A stretch of 32,109 nucleotides of DNA from Candidatus Nitrosopolaris nunavutensis (GCA_002501855.1 DAOM01000059.1:1-32109), one strand, 5' to 3'; shown: positions 16,521 through 25,048, numbered from the stretch's first letter. A program made the numbers and translations. Notes: generated by a model not told the origin, from the letters alone.

Positions 16521-17612
16521 TTGAACTGGAGACTGCTCGCCATACCTGCAAGTATTGTTCCGTTGCTTATAATGATCTTCTCTACTCATGTTTCTCCCAC
16601 CAATATATTTGCAGTAGGGGTCATTCCTTTTGTAATGTCGTCAGTCTCAGTAATAGGTAAAATCATGCTTCAGGCGCTTCGGTTCGACTATTTTATCCGA
16701 AAATTTATAGGACCTAACGTGAGCTCCACTGGAAAAATAATATCGGCCAGGTTAGCGGGCGAATTCATAACGCAAACAACGCCTTCTTACGTAGGAGGAG
16801 AAATAGTTAGAATCGCTTTCTTAACCAAAAACGGTGTCCCGGCTGGGAATGCAGCATGGATTACCACAATGGAGATTATTGCCGACGTTTTTGTCGGGAC
16901 TATTCTTGCCTTCATTGCAGGTGCCCTAGCAATTTACAAAGGGGGTGACTTTATTGGCATTGCCGTCATTCTAGTTGCGGTTCCGACATTCGTTTTTTGG
17001 CTTCTGCTGGTAGTGTTTTCTGCAAAACGCACCCTCCGATTGCCTTCTTTTTCATTAAAAGTGCTACAAAAGTTCATTGCAAAGCAAAAAGCAGAGCGAC
17101 TTATTAACACGACCAATACTGCCATAATGGACCTATGTAAGATGAGTAGGCAGAATTTTAATTCTGTAAGGGCTGTCAAAATTTTTGCCGTCGGGATCGC
17201 AATAACATTTATGGCGTTCTTGTTGCAGGGTGCATCATTCCTGATATTGGCAAATGCTGTAGGCTTTAGGCTGGGTGTATTTGATTCTCTGATGGCAACT
17301 TCCGCATCTACTGCGTTGTCAACATTACCAATTACAATAGGAGGTTCTGGACTTGCAGAACTAGGGATTTGGGCATATACTTCTCATTTTACGGGGATCC
17401 CATCTTTTGCAAATGTAGTCAATGATTCACATTTGAGCTTGATTATAGCATGGAGAATAGCATCATATCATGTGCCGCTGCTGATAATGTGGGTTGCACT
17501 CATGAAACTAACGATGACGAAAATTTCTATTAAATCGCTAACAAAGAAAAATAATTTATGGGATATCACTCATAAGACCTCTACTGACGAATCTGAAGGC
17601 ACTAGAGAGTAG
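16521..17612 (+). CDS. UPF0104/lysylphosphatidylglycerol synthetase-like integral membrane protein
   Basis: The 363-residue protein has about eight membrane helices and no soluble catalytic domain. Family landmarks are visible: SARLAGEFITQTTPSYVGGEIVRIAFL after the second helix pair, and STALSTLPITIGGSGLAELG near the C-terminus. These belong to the UPF0104 family (LPG synthetase membrane region, AglD-related), whose members are proposed to move or modify lipid-linked substrates. TTG 16521 is the start, supported by an ATTATATG box about 35 bases upstream; there is no earlier ATG. The C-terminal 30 residues are hydrophilic and overlap, in another frame, a dehydrogenase-like remnant. Confidence 0.8.
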   Translation: MNWRLLAIPASIVPLLIMIFSTHVSPTNIFAVGVIPFVMSSVSVIGKIMLQALRFDYFIRKFIGPNVSSTGKIISARLAGEFITQTTPSYVGGEIVRIAFLTKNGVPAGNAAWITTMEIIADVFVGTILAFIAGALAIYKGGDFIGIAVILVAVPTFVFWLLLVVFSAKRTLRLPSFSLKVLQKFIAKQKAERLINTTNTAIMDLCKMSRQNFNSVRAVKIFAVGIAITFMAFLLQGASFLILANAVGFRLGVFDSLMATSASTALSTLPITIGGSGLAELGIWAYTSHFTGIPSFANVVNDSHLSLIIAWRIASYHVPLLIMWVALMKLTMTKISIKSLTKKNNLWDITHKTSTDESEGTRE

Positions 17613-17649
17613 AAAACATATTCGCTTATGGTTCAGCCCCTATAAAAAA

Positions 17650-17823
17650 TTTAACGGCCGAGTAGTTCTGATCACAGGGGGATCGTCTGGAATCGGGAAA
17701 CAGGTGGCAATAGATTTTGCAAATAACGGTACAAGAGCTGTGATTTTAGTTGCACGGTCTGTAAGAAGCTTGCGGGGCAGCAAATTCTCCTCGGCTGGAA
17801 ATTACGGTTCCATTTTATTTTAG
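17650..17823 (+). pseudogene. N-terminal remnant of a short-chain dehydrogenase (SDR)
   Basis: The frame reads FNGRVVLITGGSSGIGKQ, then AIDFANNGTRAVILVARS, which is the dinucleotide-binding start of an SDR with its TGxxxGxG motif. After about 45 residues the similarity stops, and the frame ends at TAG 17821. A complete SDR has about 250 residues. There is no ATG, GTG or TTG in frame upstream, although the frame is open back into the 3' end of the membrane-protein gene. It is a truncated relic. Bases 17824-17930 show nothing else. Confidence 0.75.
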
Positions 17824-17930
17824 GGCGGCTGTGCGGTTAAAGCAGACCCTCCCGTAGGTAGTCAATCCTATTATGGGCACTGCTTCTAGAGAGAAACTAA
17901 AGTAAGCCCTGCTGTACTGAGCATTGTTCT

Positions 17931-18386
17931 CTAGACCTCGTCGATATCATTCCCGGCTGCTTCCGCAGACATTGGAGGAGAGAAAGAGACATCAGATTCG
18001 ATTTCCATGAGCTGCAAGTCCTCCAGCTCGAAACGGTAAATTGCATCCATATCAAGCGAAAATTTTGTTTTCAAAAATTCGACGAGTCTAACACTTAAAT
18101 CCCCTTTGAACATCTTTATCTTAAATTCATATACGACTCCTTTCCTAAACTCGCCAATACTCATAGATTTGGGAACATCTAACCCCTCGATGATAGTTCT
18201 GTTGTCAGGCAGAGGTTCGTAAAGCTGGATATCAATTTTAAAGTCGTTCTCATAAGCATCAAGAATATATCCTGATCTTTTAATAACTTGTTCATCTCCA
18301 AACTGAACTGATTTTATTTCGTGTTCTGCCCATTCAGGCAGCTTTTCTTCACTCGGTTTGTTAGAATCAGCTTTAGCTCTGCCCAT
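17931..18386 (-). CDS. hypothetical protein, 151 residues
   Basis: No family is recognised. The product is soluble and acidic, with a polar N-terminal tail (GRAKADSNKPSEEKLPEW), a mixed alpha/beta core (FGDEQVIKRSGYILDAYENDF, then KIDIQLYEPLPDNRTII and VYEFKIKMF), and an acidic C-terminus ending NDIDEV. A TATA-like ATTTTAAT region about 26 bases before ATG 18386 suits a leaderless transcript. It lies downstream of the ribbon-helix-helix miniprotein and nrdJ on the same strand, but with its own apparent promoter. The composition and length look like a real conserved gene. Confidence 0.75.
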   Translation of the reverse strand: MGRAKADSNKPSEEKLPEWAEHEIKSVQFGDEQVIKRSGYILDAYENDFKIDIQLYEPLPDNRTIIEGLDVPKSMSIGEFRKGVVYEFKIKMFKGDLSVRLVEFLKTKFSLDMDAIYRFELEDLQLMEIESDVSFSPPMSAEAAGNDIDEV

Positions 18387-18456
18387 ATTAGTTATTTACG
18401 AATAAAATTAAAAAATCTTTATCTTGATAGGGTGCAGACATACTCTAATTAGCTCA

Positions 18457-18597
18457 TTAATTAGCACAACAATTTATTAACTGCTCGATAGCTTGACTCG
18501 TATTTAGTAGGCCTTTACTCTTAGCATATTGCTCTACGATTTTTAACTGTTCAACGTTCAGGCAAATAGGAATAATTTTTTTGGAACTACGGTTCAT
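18457..18597 (-). CDS. ribbon-helix-helix (CopG/Arc-like) miniprotein, 46 residues
   Basis: A 46-codon ORF from ATG 18597 to TAA 18457-18459 reads as a minimal ribbon-helix-helix protein. It has a short strand (KKIIPICLN), helix 1 (VEQLKIVEQYAKSKGL), and helix 2 starting with the typical Thr-Ser cap (NTSQAIEQLI). Such proteins dimerise to insert paired strands into the DNA major groove and are often autorepressors or antitoxins. No toxin gene is adjacent. A TATA-like GATTATAATC (about 18627-18636) is correctly placed for a leader of some seven bases. It lies between nrdJ and the hypothetical gene 17931-18386, on the same strand. Confidence 0.7.
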   Translation of the reverse strand: MNRSSKKIIPICLNVEQLKIVEQYAKSKGLLNTSQAIEQLINCCAN

Positions 18598-18687
18598 CTT
18601 TCATTGCAAATGGGACTAGACAGGGATTATAATCGTTACTATGTACATAAACCCATATATGCACGCACCCATGGTGGATTGTGTCGC

Positions 18688-21444
18688 TTATCCAGAAACG
18701 CAGCTGCTAAAGCCGCATTCTATGCACATATCGCATCCTTCAGTCATTATTAATTTTGCTCGACAAGATGGGCAGAATTCGTTCTCAGTTAATCCATATT
18801 GTGAGCTTAAAGGATGTGTCTGCAGAGAAGCGCTCGCAGGTTCGATTTTCGAATGTTGTTGGCGTTCTCCGCTGAGTTTGCCTTTTTCGAGGCGTTCGTC
18901 CGAATCTGGTCTTTGTATGTCCTTGAAAATTTTTTCTAATGCCTCTAGAACATAGGGTTCTGAAATATTTTCACGTATGTAGTCGATTGCATACCGACTC
19001 GGAGCAACAATGAACCTCCGTTCCTTAGTGTTTTCACCGGTAATGTGTAGAACCTGCTCGTGTCTTGAGCCATCTCTGTATACAGTAACTCCCTTTAGGC
19101 CAAGATCATGTGATAGAAGATACGCACATTTTACCTCTTCTGCGGTTACATCTCCAGGCATATTGATGGTCTTGGCAATTGCATTAGCGATCCACTTCTG
19201 CCATATGGCTTGAGCCATTAAATGGTCAGTCCAGTGGATATCGATTGCAGTCACGAAAATCTTCTGCATCCATCCAGGGATCTCAGGTAGCCCACGCCCT
19301 GAACCATAATTGTTTGCAATCTTAGTAAGTATTTCATCGTCGTACAAACTATTTTCTCGCAATACGGCTTCAAACACTCTATTGGTATAAAAGAACCTGC
19401 CTACCGTGACGCGTTTTTCAAAAGCCACAGCAAATATAGGTTCAACACCATTCGAAGTGTCGGCAATCATCGACAAAGTACCTGTAGGAGCAATAGTTGA
19501 GGTCCAAGAGTTTCTGATCCCGTGTTTCTTGATCTTTTCAATGAGCGAATTCCAGTCATATGTATGCATTTCCTTTGGTAGTTCGTAGTAGCCTGCGACC
19601 GGGATCTTCCCCTTGACGTAATCTGTCTCTTCCAACAGCGGAAACGCACCTCTTGCCTTGGCTATAGCAACACTCTCTTCCATGCTGTAGTATGACATAG
19701 TTTCTGCCAGTTTATACATGAATTCATAGCCGTCTTCTGAGTTGTAAGGAATTCTAAGCAAGAAAAGGAGATCCGCTAGACCCATTATACCGAGACCGAT
19801 TCGTCTAGTGAGCTTGGTGTTCGCATCAATCTCGTCGACAGGATACTTGTTTATATCAATTATATTGTCTAGAAATCGTGATGCGAGTCTAATAGCTTGC
19901 TCATACCTTTGCCAGTCGAATTCATATCTCCCATCTGCCTTACGCTTTACAAAGTTCGCCAGATTTATTGAGCCCAAATTACAGGATTCATTTGGATAAA
20001 GTGATTGCTCACCACAGGGATTTGTGGCGCGTAATGGTCCACCCTTAGCATTGATACACGGATTGTATTTATTTATGTTGTCAAAGAAGATAACGCCTGG
20101 TTCAGCACTTTTCCATGCGCTGAACGAGATTAAATCCATTAAGGCATGTGCATCAATTTGTTTTATCGGCTCACGGGTCCGGGGGTTGCGTAATGTATAC
20201 TTAAGGTTTTTGTCCTGAGTTACGAGGGATCGCCAAAAATCATCCCAGACCCCGACGCTTACGTTAAAGTTTTCGAATACGCCCGGTTTTGTTTTGGCTG
20301 TTACAAATTTCTCTACATCTGGGTGCCATACCTCCAAAATACCCATATTCGCACCTCGTCGCTTTCCGCCTTGCTTTACAACATCAGTGATCGTGTCAAT
20401 AATCCTCATGAATGAGGTGGGCCCAGATGCAACACCAGAAGTTGATGCGACAATGTCTCCTTCAGGTCTTAGGTCGGAATAGTTTATTCCGACTCCTCCC
20501 CCTGATTTGAAGATCATTGCAGCATCAGTCGATGATTTCATGATCCCTTGCATGTCATCTGGCATATCGAGAACAAAGCAGGCTGACAGCTGACCTAGCC
20601 GGCCGCCTGCATTCATTAACGTTGGTGTGTTCGGAAGAAAGTCTCGTGACACCATTAGATTGTAATATTCTATGATCCTTTCTCCGTACGCTGCAAATTT
20701 ACCTTCAGCGATTAGTCTAAGTAATTCCTTAAAAGTGATTTTCATATGTTCTTGCTTCGCAAGATCAATATAATGCCTAATCATCGCTTCAAAATGATAT
20801 TTGTTCAAATAGTATTTGCCTATTTTGAGCTTAAGATCAAAGTCGTTTAATTTGGAATAATATTTCTCTGCTTCCTCTACAGTTCGGTTATAATTCTTGT
20901 CTCTCGATAAAGCAAACAGACGAGAGTCATGCATGATGTCTGGGATCGCTACGAGAATAGCTACTCTTTCGAACATTTGCTTTGGACCCTCTACTATTTC
21001 ATTATTACCATCCCTCAGCAAATATCGAGCAGCTAAAACCCTCAGAGAATTAATGTCAAAGGCCTTGTCTACTTCATCGAGGACCTTCTTGTTTAAAATC
21101 TTCATCTTCTCGTCGCGAAGTTTACGTCTCTCATGCCTGTAGAGAATGTACGCTTTTGCTGTATCAGACAGACCTTCTTCTATGAGTATTGATTCGACCA
21201 CGTCCTGAACGTCCTCGACACTTGGGATTTCGGTCGATCCATAGCCATGATGAATCATCTTTTGAACTACTTTGTTGGCCAGTTTTTCCGAGAGCGAAAA
21301 ATCCGGTTTACCAGTAGCTACAAGAGCTTTGTAAATTGCATCCGATATCTTGAGTGGTTCAAAATTGACCTCTCTTCCGTCTCTTTTTCGTATACGAATA
21401 ATCAAATTCTTCTCTTGGTCATTAAACTCAGTGACGCCTGCCAT
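18688..21444 (-). CDS. nrdJ: adenosylcobalamin-dependent (class II) ribonucleotide reductase
   Basis: The 918-residue enzyme reduces ribonucleotides to deoxyribonucleotides using B12, which thaumarchaea make. It opens with an ATP-cone regulatory domain (about residues 13-105, IRKRDGREVNFEPLKISDAI). The catalytic barrel shows GRLGQLSACFVLDMPD with a redox Cys near 286, FKSGGGVGI, and the finger loop NPCGEQ (near 478) carrying the thiyl-radical Cys, then PNESCNLGSINL. The C-terminal tail has the CPSC...CIECGFSSC cluster (about 890-915) used to re-reduce the active site. The predicted TATA (21470-21477) makes the message leaderless. A palindrome lies over the start site, and a winged-helix/ATP-cone protein is encoded directly upstream. 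Confidence 0.95.
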   Translation of the reverse strand: MAGVTEFNDQEKNLIIRIRKRDGREVNFEPLKISDAIYKALVATGKPDFSLSEKLANKVVQKMIHHGYGSTEIPSVEDVQDVVESILIEEGLSDTAKAYILYRHERRKLRDEKMKILNKKVLDEVDKAFDINSLRVLAARYLLRDGNNEIVEGPKQMFERVAILVAIPDIMHDSRLFALSRDKNYNRTVEEAEKYYSKLNDFDLKLKIGKYYLNKYHFEAMIRHYIDLAKQEHMKITFKELLRLIAEGKFAAYGERIIEYYNLMVSRDFLPNTPTLMNAGGRLGQLSACFVLDMPDDMQGIMKSSTDAAMIFKSGGGVGINYSDLRPEGDIVASTSGVASGPTSFMRIIDTITDVVKQGGKRRGANMGILEVWHPDVEKFVTAKTKPGVFENFNVSVGVWDDFWRSLVTQDKNLKYTLRNPRTREPIKQIDAHALMDLISFSAWKSAEPGVIFFDNINKYNPCINAKGGPLRATNPCGEQSLYPNESCNLGSINLANFVKRKADGRYEFDWQRYEQAIRLASRFLDNIIDINKYPVDEIDANTKLTRRIGLGIMGLADLLFLLRIPYNSEDGYEFMYKLAETMSYYSMEESVAIAKARGAFPLLEETDYVKGKIPVAGYYELPKEMHTYDWNSLIEKIKKHGIRNSWTSTIAPTGTLSMIADTSNGVEPIFAVAFEKRVTVGRFFYTNRVFEAVLRENSLYDDEILTKIANNYGSGRGLPEIPGWMQKIFVTAIDIHWTDHLMAQAIWQKWIANAIAKTINMPGDVTAEEVKCAYLLSHDLGLKGVTVYRDGSRHEQVLHITGENTKERRFIVAPSRYAIDYIRENISEPYVLEALEKIFKDIQRPDSDERLEKGKLSGERQQHSKIEPASASLQTHPLSSQYGLTENEFCPSCRAKLIMTEGCDMCIECGFSSCVSG

Positions 21445-21445
21445 T

Positions 21446-21477
21446 CCGTTATTACGGCATGCTAAATAGATTTAAAA
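21446..21477 (-). promoter_or_regulatory. nrdJ promoter with palindrome at the transcription start
   Basis: Minus-strand TTTTAAAT (21470-21477) predicts a start at about 21447, three bases before ATG 21444. Exactly there lies CCGTTATTACGG (21446-21457), with arms CCGT and ACGG, followed by the 6-base palindrome GCATGC (21457-21462). A repressor bound here would block initiation. Confidence 0.5.
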
Positions 21478-21564
21478 GTATTAGCTTCCTGAAAAATAAT
21501 TGGTTAATTTGAAAAGAGGAATAAAAACATATTTGACACTATTTGTACTCATTGTTCAAAATAG

Positions 21565-23730
21565 TTAGTGAATTAGCAGCATATGGGAGGACCCACAGAA
21601 CTCGCATCTTTCCTGATATCTCGAACCTGATCTTTTTCCACAGCTATTGCATACCATGAGCTTCACCATCGGACGGAAAAATGGGATACCCGACGCTGCT
21701 TCGATTGCTTTCTTTAGTTGCACATGATTAGAAGCGAGTTCTGTTACATCAAGAGTTATAGACGAGCCACCACTCAGAAGCTTGTCAACTGAAAGACACT
21801 CTTCTATTAGAGACCCAGAATTATCATCATTGGGCATCAGTAATTGCTCACCATACAAGGTTAATCCCTGAGAATACGTCGTAGAGTTTTGTTGAGTCGA
21901 CTGCAAATATGCCCTGCCATATTTATCAGAATCCAAAGCTGCAAATCTAGTAGCGCTGTCATCTGCTATCATTGCAACGCCAACCGAGCCTTCCCCAATA
22001 TATCTTCCCTGATCGAGAGCAACGTCTACAGAAGTCTTCAGTACCTTTTGTAAAACCTCCATTCCATTGTTCTTAGAATGGTGTCCCAAAATATCATTTA
22101 CAGATTCTCGGGCACCTATAAGGTTAATTATGATGTTGGTCGTTCCTGATTGAATAAAGTCGGAATTGCCACTGAGGGCAGGAGCAGTGCCTTTTCTAAT
22201 GAGCTCTGAGACAGCCTTCTTTCTTATGTAGAGCGCCGCTAGCGCCGGCTTGATCATCAGAGCGAGTCTAGCTCGGAAATAAGTTTCATCTTTGTTCGAC
22301 TGATATGCAAGCCTTGGAAGATTAATAGAGAGCGATTGCAAAGTTATAACAGTGCCGGAACTTTTGCCTCTTATTGATTTGCGGATACCGCTACTCGCTC
22401 TTAATCCGTCATCATGTGAAAGTGAGATAATTCCTCCACTTCTTACCAAAGACGCGATAGGGTCTAGATGATATCTAAGTTGATTTTGCTGATCATTCAT
22501 ATCACCATAGATTAATGATATGCCAATGCGTGGTACGGGAGTAGAATCTACATATTTCTGATAACCGCTCAATAACGCGGTAACCGACGTCGCATCGTGT
22601 CCATCAGCTGGAATTGTTATCGTGGTGGCGGGTAATCCTGACTGAGTATAGCTAGGAGCTATCGAAGACAACATAAGAGCCTTAGCAAATCGTGAACTAA
22701 TTTCAGCAGGTTCTTTCGTTTGTTCTAAAATCATTGGAATAATCCCTTCAAGAACCACTTCTGTTGAAGCTTCTCTGCTCAGAAGAGAAATCAATAACGA
22801 CAGGTAGGTCTCGAAGTCGTTCGAGCTATTGATATTAGGCAAAGGCATCCTTGATACGTTCAAGAATTTCCCTTTAAGGTCCAGAGCGTTCTCACGGAAG
22901 TTAGTAACGTCTAGAAAAATCGTGTCCGGAATTAGGCCCCAAGTGCCGCTATTTGAAATATTAATCTCACCAGCCAAATGCATATCTGCAATGTCTTTCG
23001 GAAGAGTATTGATTAGGAGGTATTCAGAGAATATTGACTGCGAGGCTTTTGACATCAGAGTTTCAAGCCCATTCTTTGCCGCGTCTGCATTACTTAACAT
23101 CTCGACAATGTCAGATGCGGGAAGGCCTAATCTCGCCAATTTATTTCTATATTCCTCATGCCCATGTTCAATTAGAACAGAGTTTACCGTCTCTCGAATT
23201 AATGATGACGTAAGATAGACGGCCTGAAACTTGTATATCTTATTTTCAACTTCTTCTGTTATCTTATGTGCTTGCTCAAGGGGCATATTTGCTTCCCTTA
23301 CTAGTGACTGTATTATCTTATTAGAGTTAAATTCTTCAATGGAAGGTCTTGTAGTCCTAACATACATTTTGCCACTTTCGATTATTGACCTTTCCTCTAT
23401 CTGTCTTGCAAGGCTTAGCACGAGCTTACCGAGATTAGTAATTGTATAGCGACGCTCTGCTTTGTTGAGTGCCACCAGGGATTGTCTGAGAAGTTTTCGT
23501 AAGTGATATGCGAATTTCCCAGATTCTTTTTTCGATTTAAATCCAGCTAGCGATTTTAACTCGGAGTATGTAAGCGGGCCCTTGGAATTCAAAATGCGAA
23601 GAATGTCGATTCGATTAGGACTAGCCATAACGGAGAAAATCATCCGGACTCGTTTTGAGGCGGATTCCAGCACTCCATCTCTTGGAGATTCCGCTTGTAT
23701 TGGATATTTATCGTGACTCAACTGTTCCAT
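21565..23730 (-). CDS. winged-helix + ATP-cone + NrdD-like fusion lacking reductase catalytic residues; probable regulator
   Basis: The 721 residues hold three parts. Residues about 25-112 are an ArsR-like winged helix (ASPNRIDILRILNSKGPLTY, then FAYHLRKLLRQ). About 120-212 are an ATP cone (VRTTRPSIEEFNSNKIIQSL...ETVNSVLIEHG). The rest resembles anaerobic (class III) reductase NrdD: HLAGEINISNSGTWGLIPD, a core SINLPRLAY (about 463-471), and a terminal four-Cys zinc site CNSCG...CEFCG (about 697-714). NrdD needs a thiyl Cys just before the SINLPRL-type motif and a glycyl-radical RVxGY segment after the zinc site. Here the first position reads LRASSG, the only other Cys is near 640, and the protein ends eight residues after the zinc site. 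It should be enzymatically dead. Upstream of nrdJ on the same strand, 120 bases apart. Confidence 0.85.
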   Translation of the reverse strand: MEQLSHDKYPIQAESPRDGVLESASKRVRMIFSVMASPNRIDILRILNSKGPLTYSELKSLAGFKSKKESGKFAYHLRKLLRQSLVALNKAERRYTITNLGKLVLSLARQIEERSIIESGKMYVRTTRPSIEEFNSNKIIQSLVREANMPLEQAHKITEEVENKIYKFQAVYLTSSLIRETVNSVLIEHGHEEYRNKLARLGLPASDIVEMLSNADAAKNGLETLMSKASQSIFSEYLLINTLPKDIADMHLAGEINISNSGTWGLIPDTIFLDVTNFRENALDLKGKFLNVSRMPLPNINSSNDFETYLSLLISLLSREASTEVVLEGIIPMILEQTKEPAEISSRFAKALMLSSIAPSYTQSGLPATTITIPADGHDATSVTALLSGYQKYVDSTPVPRIGISLIYGDMNDQQNQLRYHLDPIASLVRSGGIISLSHDDGLRASSGIRKSIRGKSSGTVITLQSLSINLPRLAYQSNKDETYFRARLALMIKPALAALYIRKKAVSELIRKGTAPALSGNSDFIQSGTTNIIINLIGARESVNDILGHHSKNNGMEVLQKVLKTSVDVALDQGRYIGEGSVGVAMIADDSATRFAALDSDKYGRAYLQSTQQNSTTYSQGLTLYGEQLLMPNDDNSGSLIEECLSVDKLLSGGSSITLDVTELASNHVQLKKAIEAASGIPFFRPMVKLMVCNSCGKRSGSRYQERCEFCGSSHMLLIH

Positions 23731-23822
23731 TGCACCCGATATTCAGACTAACTGATTAAAACTACTTTGTAAATTATATTTAACTAATGGTATAGAAGAC
23801 AGTAATCTAAAGAGGACTAAGT

Positions 23823-24446
23823 TTAACCTTCTATCATTATTTGACTTTTGTCCGATACCTCTTCCTCATAGAACTGCTTATCCTTTCTCTTATCCAGAAT
23901 GGCCGATGGAACTTCAGGAAGTTTTGTCTTTGCTTCATTCTCGAGTATCCCTTCTATCTCATTTAGGATTGAAAGAGCGTCTTTATCAACGGGTGTCGAA
24001 AACTTACTTCCAACATCCAACTTAATATCTGAATTAACCAAGACTTCGGAGGTCATCGTTTGCATTTCGGAGAACACGCTTGAAGCCGCTGGAATTACCT
24101 TGGAGATGTCTCTTTGGATATCCCTGATCATCCCGATAGTAGGGTTGATGGTTTCCAAAACCATGGCAAATTCGTTAACAGTACTGAACCGAATTAGCAT
24201 GACCTCTAGTGCAAGGCCTGCGTTTTGTGTTGTCCGTTGAACATTGCGAATATTTGATAACTCTCCTGCAAGAGCTTTAGCTCGGGAGTTATTGCCAGAC
24301 TTTATATTTAATACTATTTGATGTTTAAAATTTTTATCCATTCTTGAGAACTTTTCATCGAGCAGCCTTAATCGAGCGAGTTGATTATTAACTATTGACG
24401 TAGCCTTTTCCATATCGCTTTTGAATTGTTGCTGATGTTGATCCAT
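23823..24446 (-). CDS. cdvB: CdvB-type ESCRT-III (Snf7-like) protein, paralog 2
   Basis: The 207-residue protein shares the ESCRT-III helical layout with the product at 7048-7704: ARLRLLDEKFSRMDKNFKHQI, then NNSRAKALAGELSNIRNVQ and ALEVMLIRFSTVNEF, followed by an acidic C-terminal half (LNEIEGILENEAKTKLPEVP). It lacks the basic, proline-containing N-terminal segment of paralog 1 and starts almost directly in helix 1. This suggests a different membrane or partner contact. It is read in the same direction as the NrdD-like fusion and nrdJ, 92 bases upstream of the fusion. A TATA-like TGTATATAGAG (about 24500-24510) would give a leader of about 34 bases. Confidence 0.8.
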   Translation of the reverse strand: MDQHQQQFKSDMEKATSIVNNQLARLRLLDEKFSRMDKNFKHQIVLNIKSGNNSRAKALAGELSNIRNVQRTTQNAGLALEVMLIRFSTVNEFAMVLETINPTIGMIRDIQRDISKVIPAASSVFSEMQTMTSEVLVNSDIKLDVGSKFSTPVDKDALSILNEIEGILENEAKTKLPEVPSAILDKRKDKQFYEEEVSDKSQIMIEG

Positions 24447-24643
24447 TTGTGGACGAATTCAGGTTAATCGAAAAAATGTTAAGAGCGAGCGTTAAACTCT
24501 ATATACAAATAGCTATCAAAAAGCTAATCTACCAAATGTGCAGTAGTCCGACGCTAATACAGTTCTTGCTTAACGTAATTTGTATTAGTAGGATGCTAAT
24601 AGCATTGCTTGCTGTGTGGGTGCAACTAGCGGCATGACACGAT

Positions 24644-25048
24644 CTAGACTTTTTGCAACGTCAAACCATGTTTTGGGTGATAATCTAATACTCTGACTCT
24701 TGATCCGAGCGGTAGGTCGGAAGCTGATGTTACTCCGGGTAGGAAACCGGATACATTGAAATCTGTACCATCAACACTGAACACAACCCACGCATATGAT
24801 CCAGCATCCTCAAATCCCTCCGGTGCTACGGCCTGAATTGTGTACGTCACAACCTTACCTGTTCCTTCCAACTCGTTACTCTCAAATTTGTGACTAAAGC
24901 ATTTTTCACAGTAATATACTGTAACAAGCATCAAATGTCCACAACGCGAGCATTTATTGGAAAGTATCTTGTGTCTTCGCGCAGCCATTATAAACTTTTC
25001 ACGAGGATTCGAATCTTGTTCTTGCTGTCTTGTCTTTGACAATTCCAT
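24644..25048 (-). CDS. DUF35 zinc-ribbon/OB-fold protein, thiolase partner
   Basis: The 134-residue protein has a rubredoxin-like zinc ribbon (CSRCG...CEKC, about residues 33-50) and an OB-fold (GKVVTYTIQAVAPEGF, then YAWVVFSVDG). In archaea DUF35 proteins bind thiolase and HMG-CoA synthase, bridging them and channelling acetoacetyl-CoA. Its ATG directly follows the TGA of the thiolase gene, so the two are translationally coupled. HMG-CoA synthase is not in the window. ATG 25048 is the chosen start; MAARRHKILS further in would omit only a polar tail. Confidence 0.9.
   Translation of the reverse strand: MELSKTRQQEQDSNPREKFIMAARRHKILSNKCSRCGHLMLVTVYYCEKCFSHKFESNELEGTGKVVTYTIQAVAPEGFEDAGSYAWVVFSVDGTDFNVSGFLPGVTSASDLPLGSRVRVLDYHPKHGLTLQKV

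Noticed and set aside
21565..23730. Calling this gene an active anaerobic ribonucleotide reductase (nrdD)
   Set aside because: The thiyl-radical Cys and glycyl-radical segment are absent.
23899..24240. 113-codon plus-strand ORF
   Set aside because: It is antisense to the second CdvB gene; its hydrophobic look is an artefact of the complementary strand.
24449..24637. 62-codon hydrophobic plus-strand ORF between cdvB paralog 2 and the DUF35 gene
   Set aside because: The GTG start is two bases from the opposite gene's start, with no promoter of its own. Repeated CTAATA motifs bias the composition to hydrophobic residues. It could be reconsidered if conserved.
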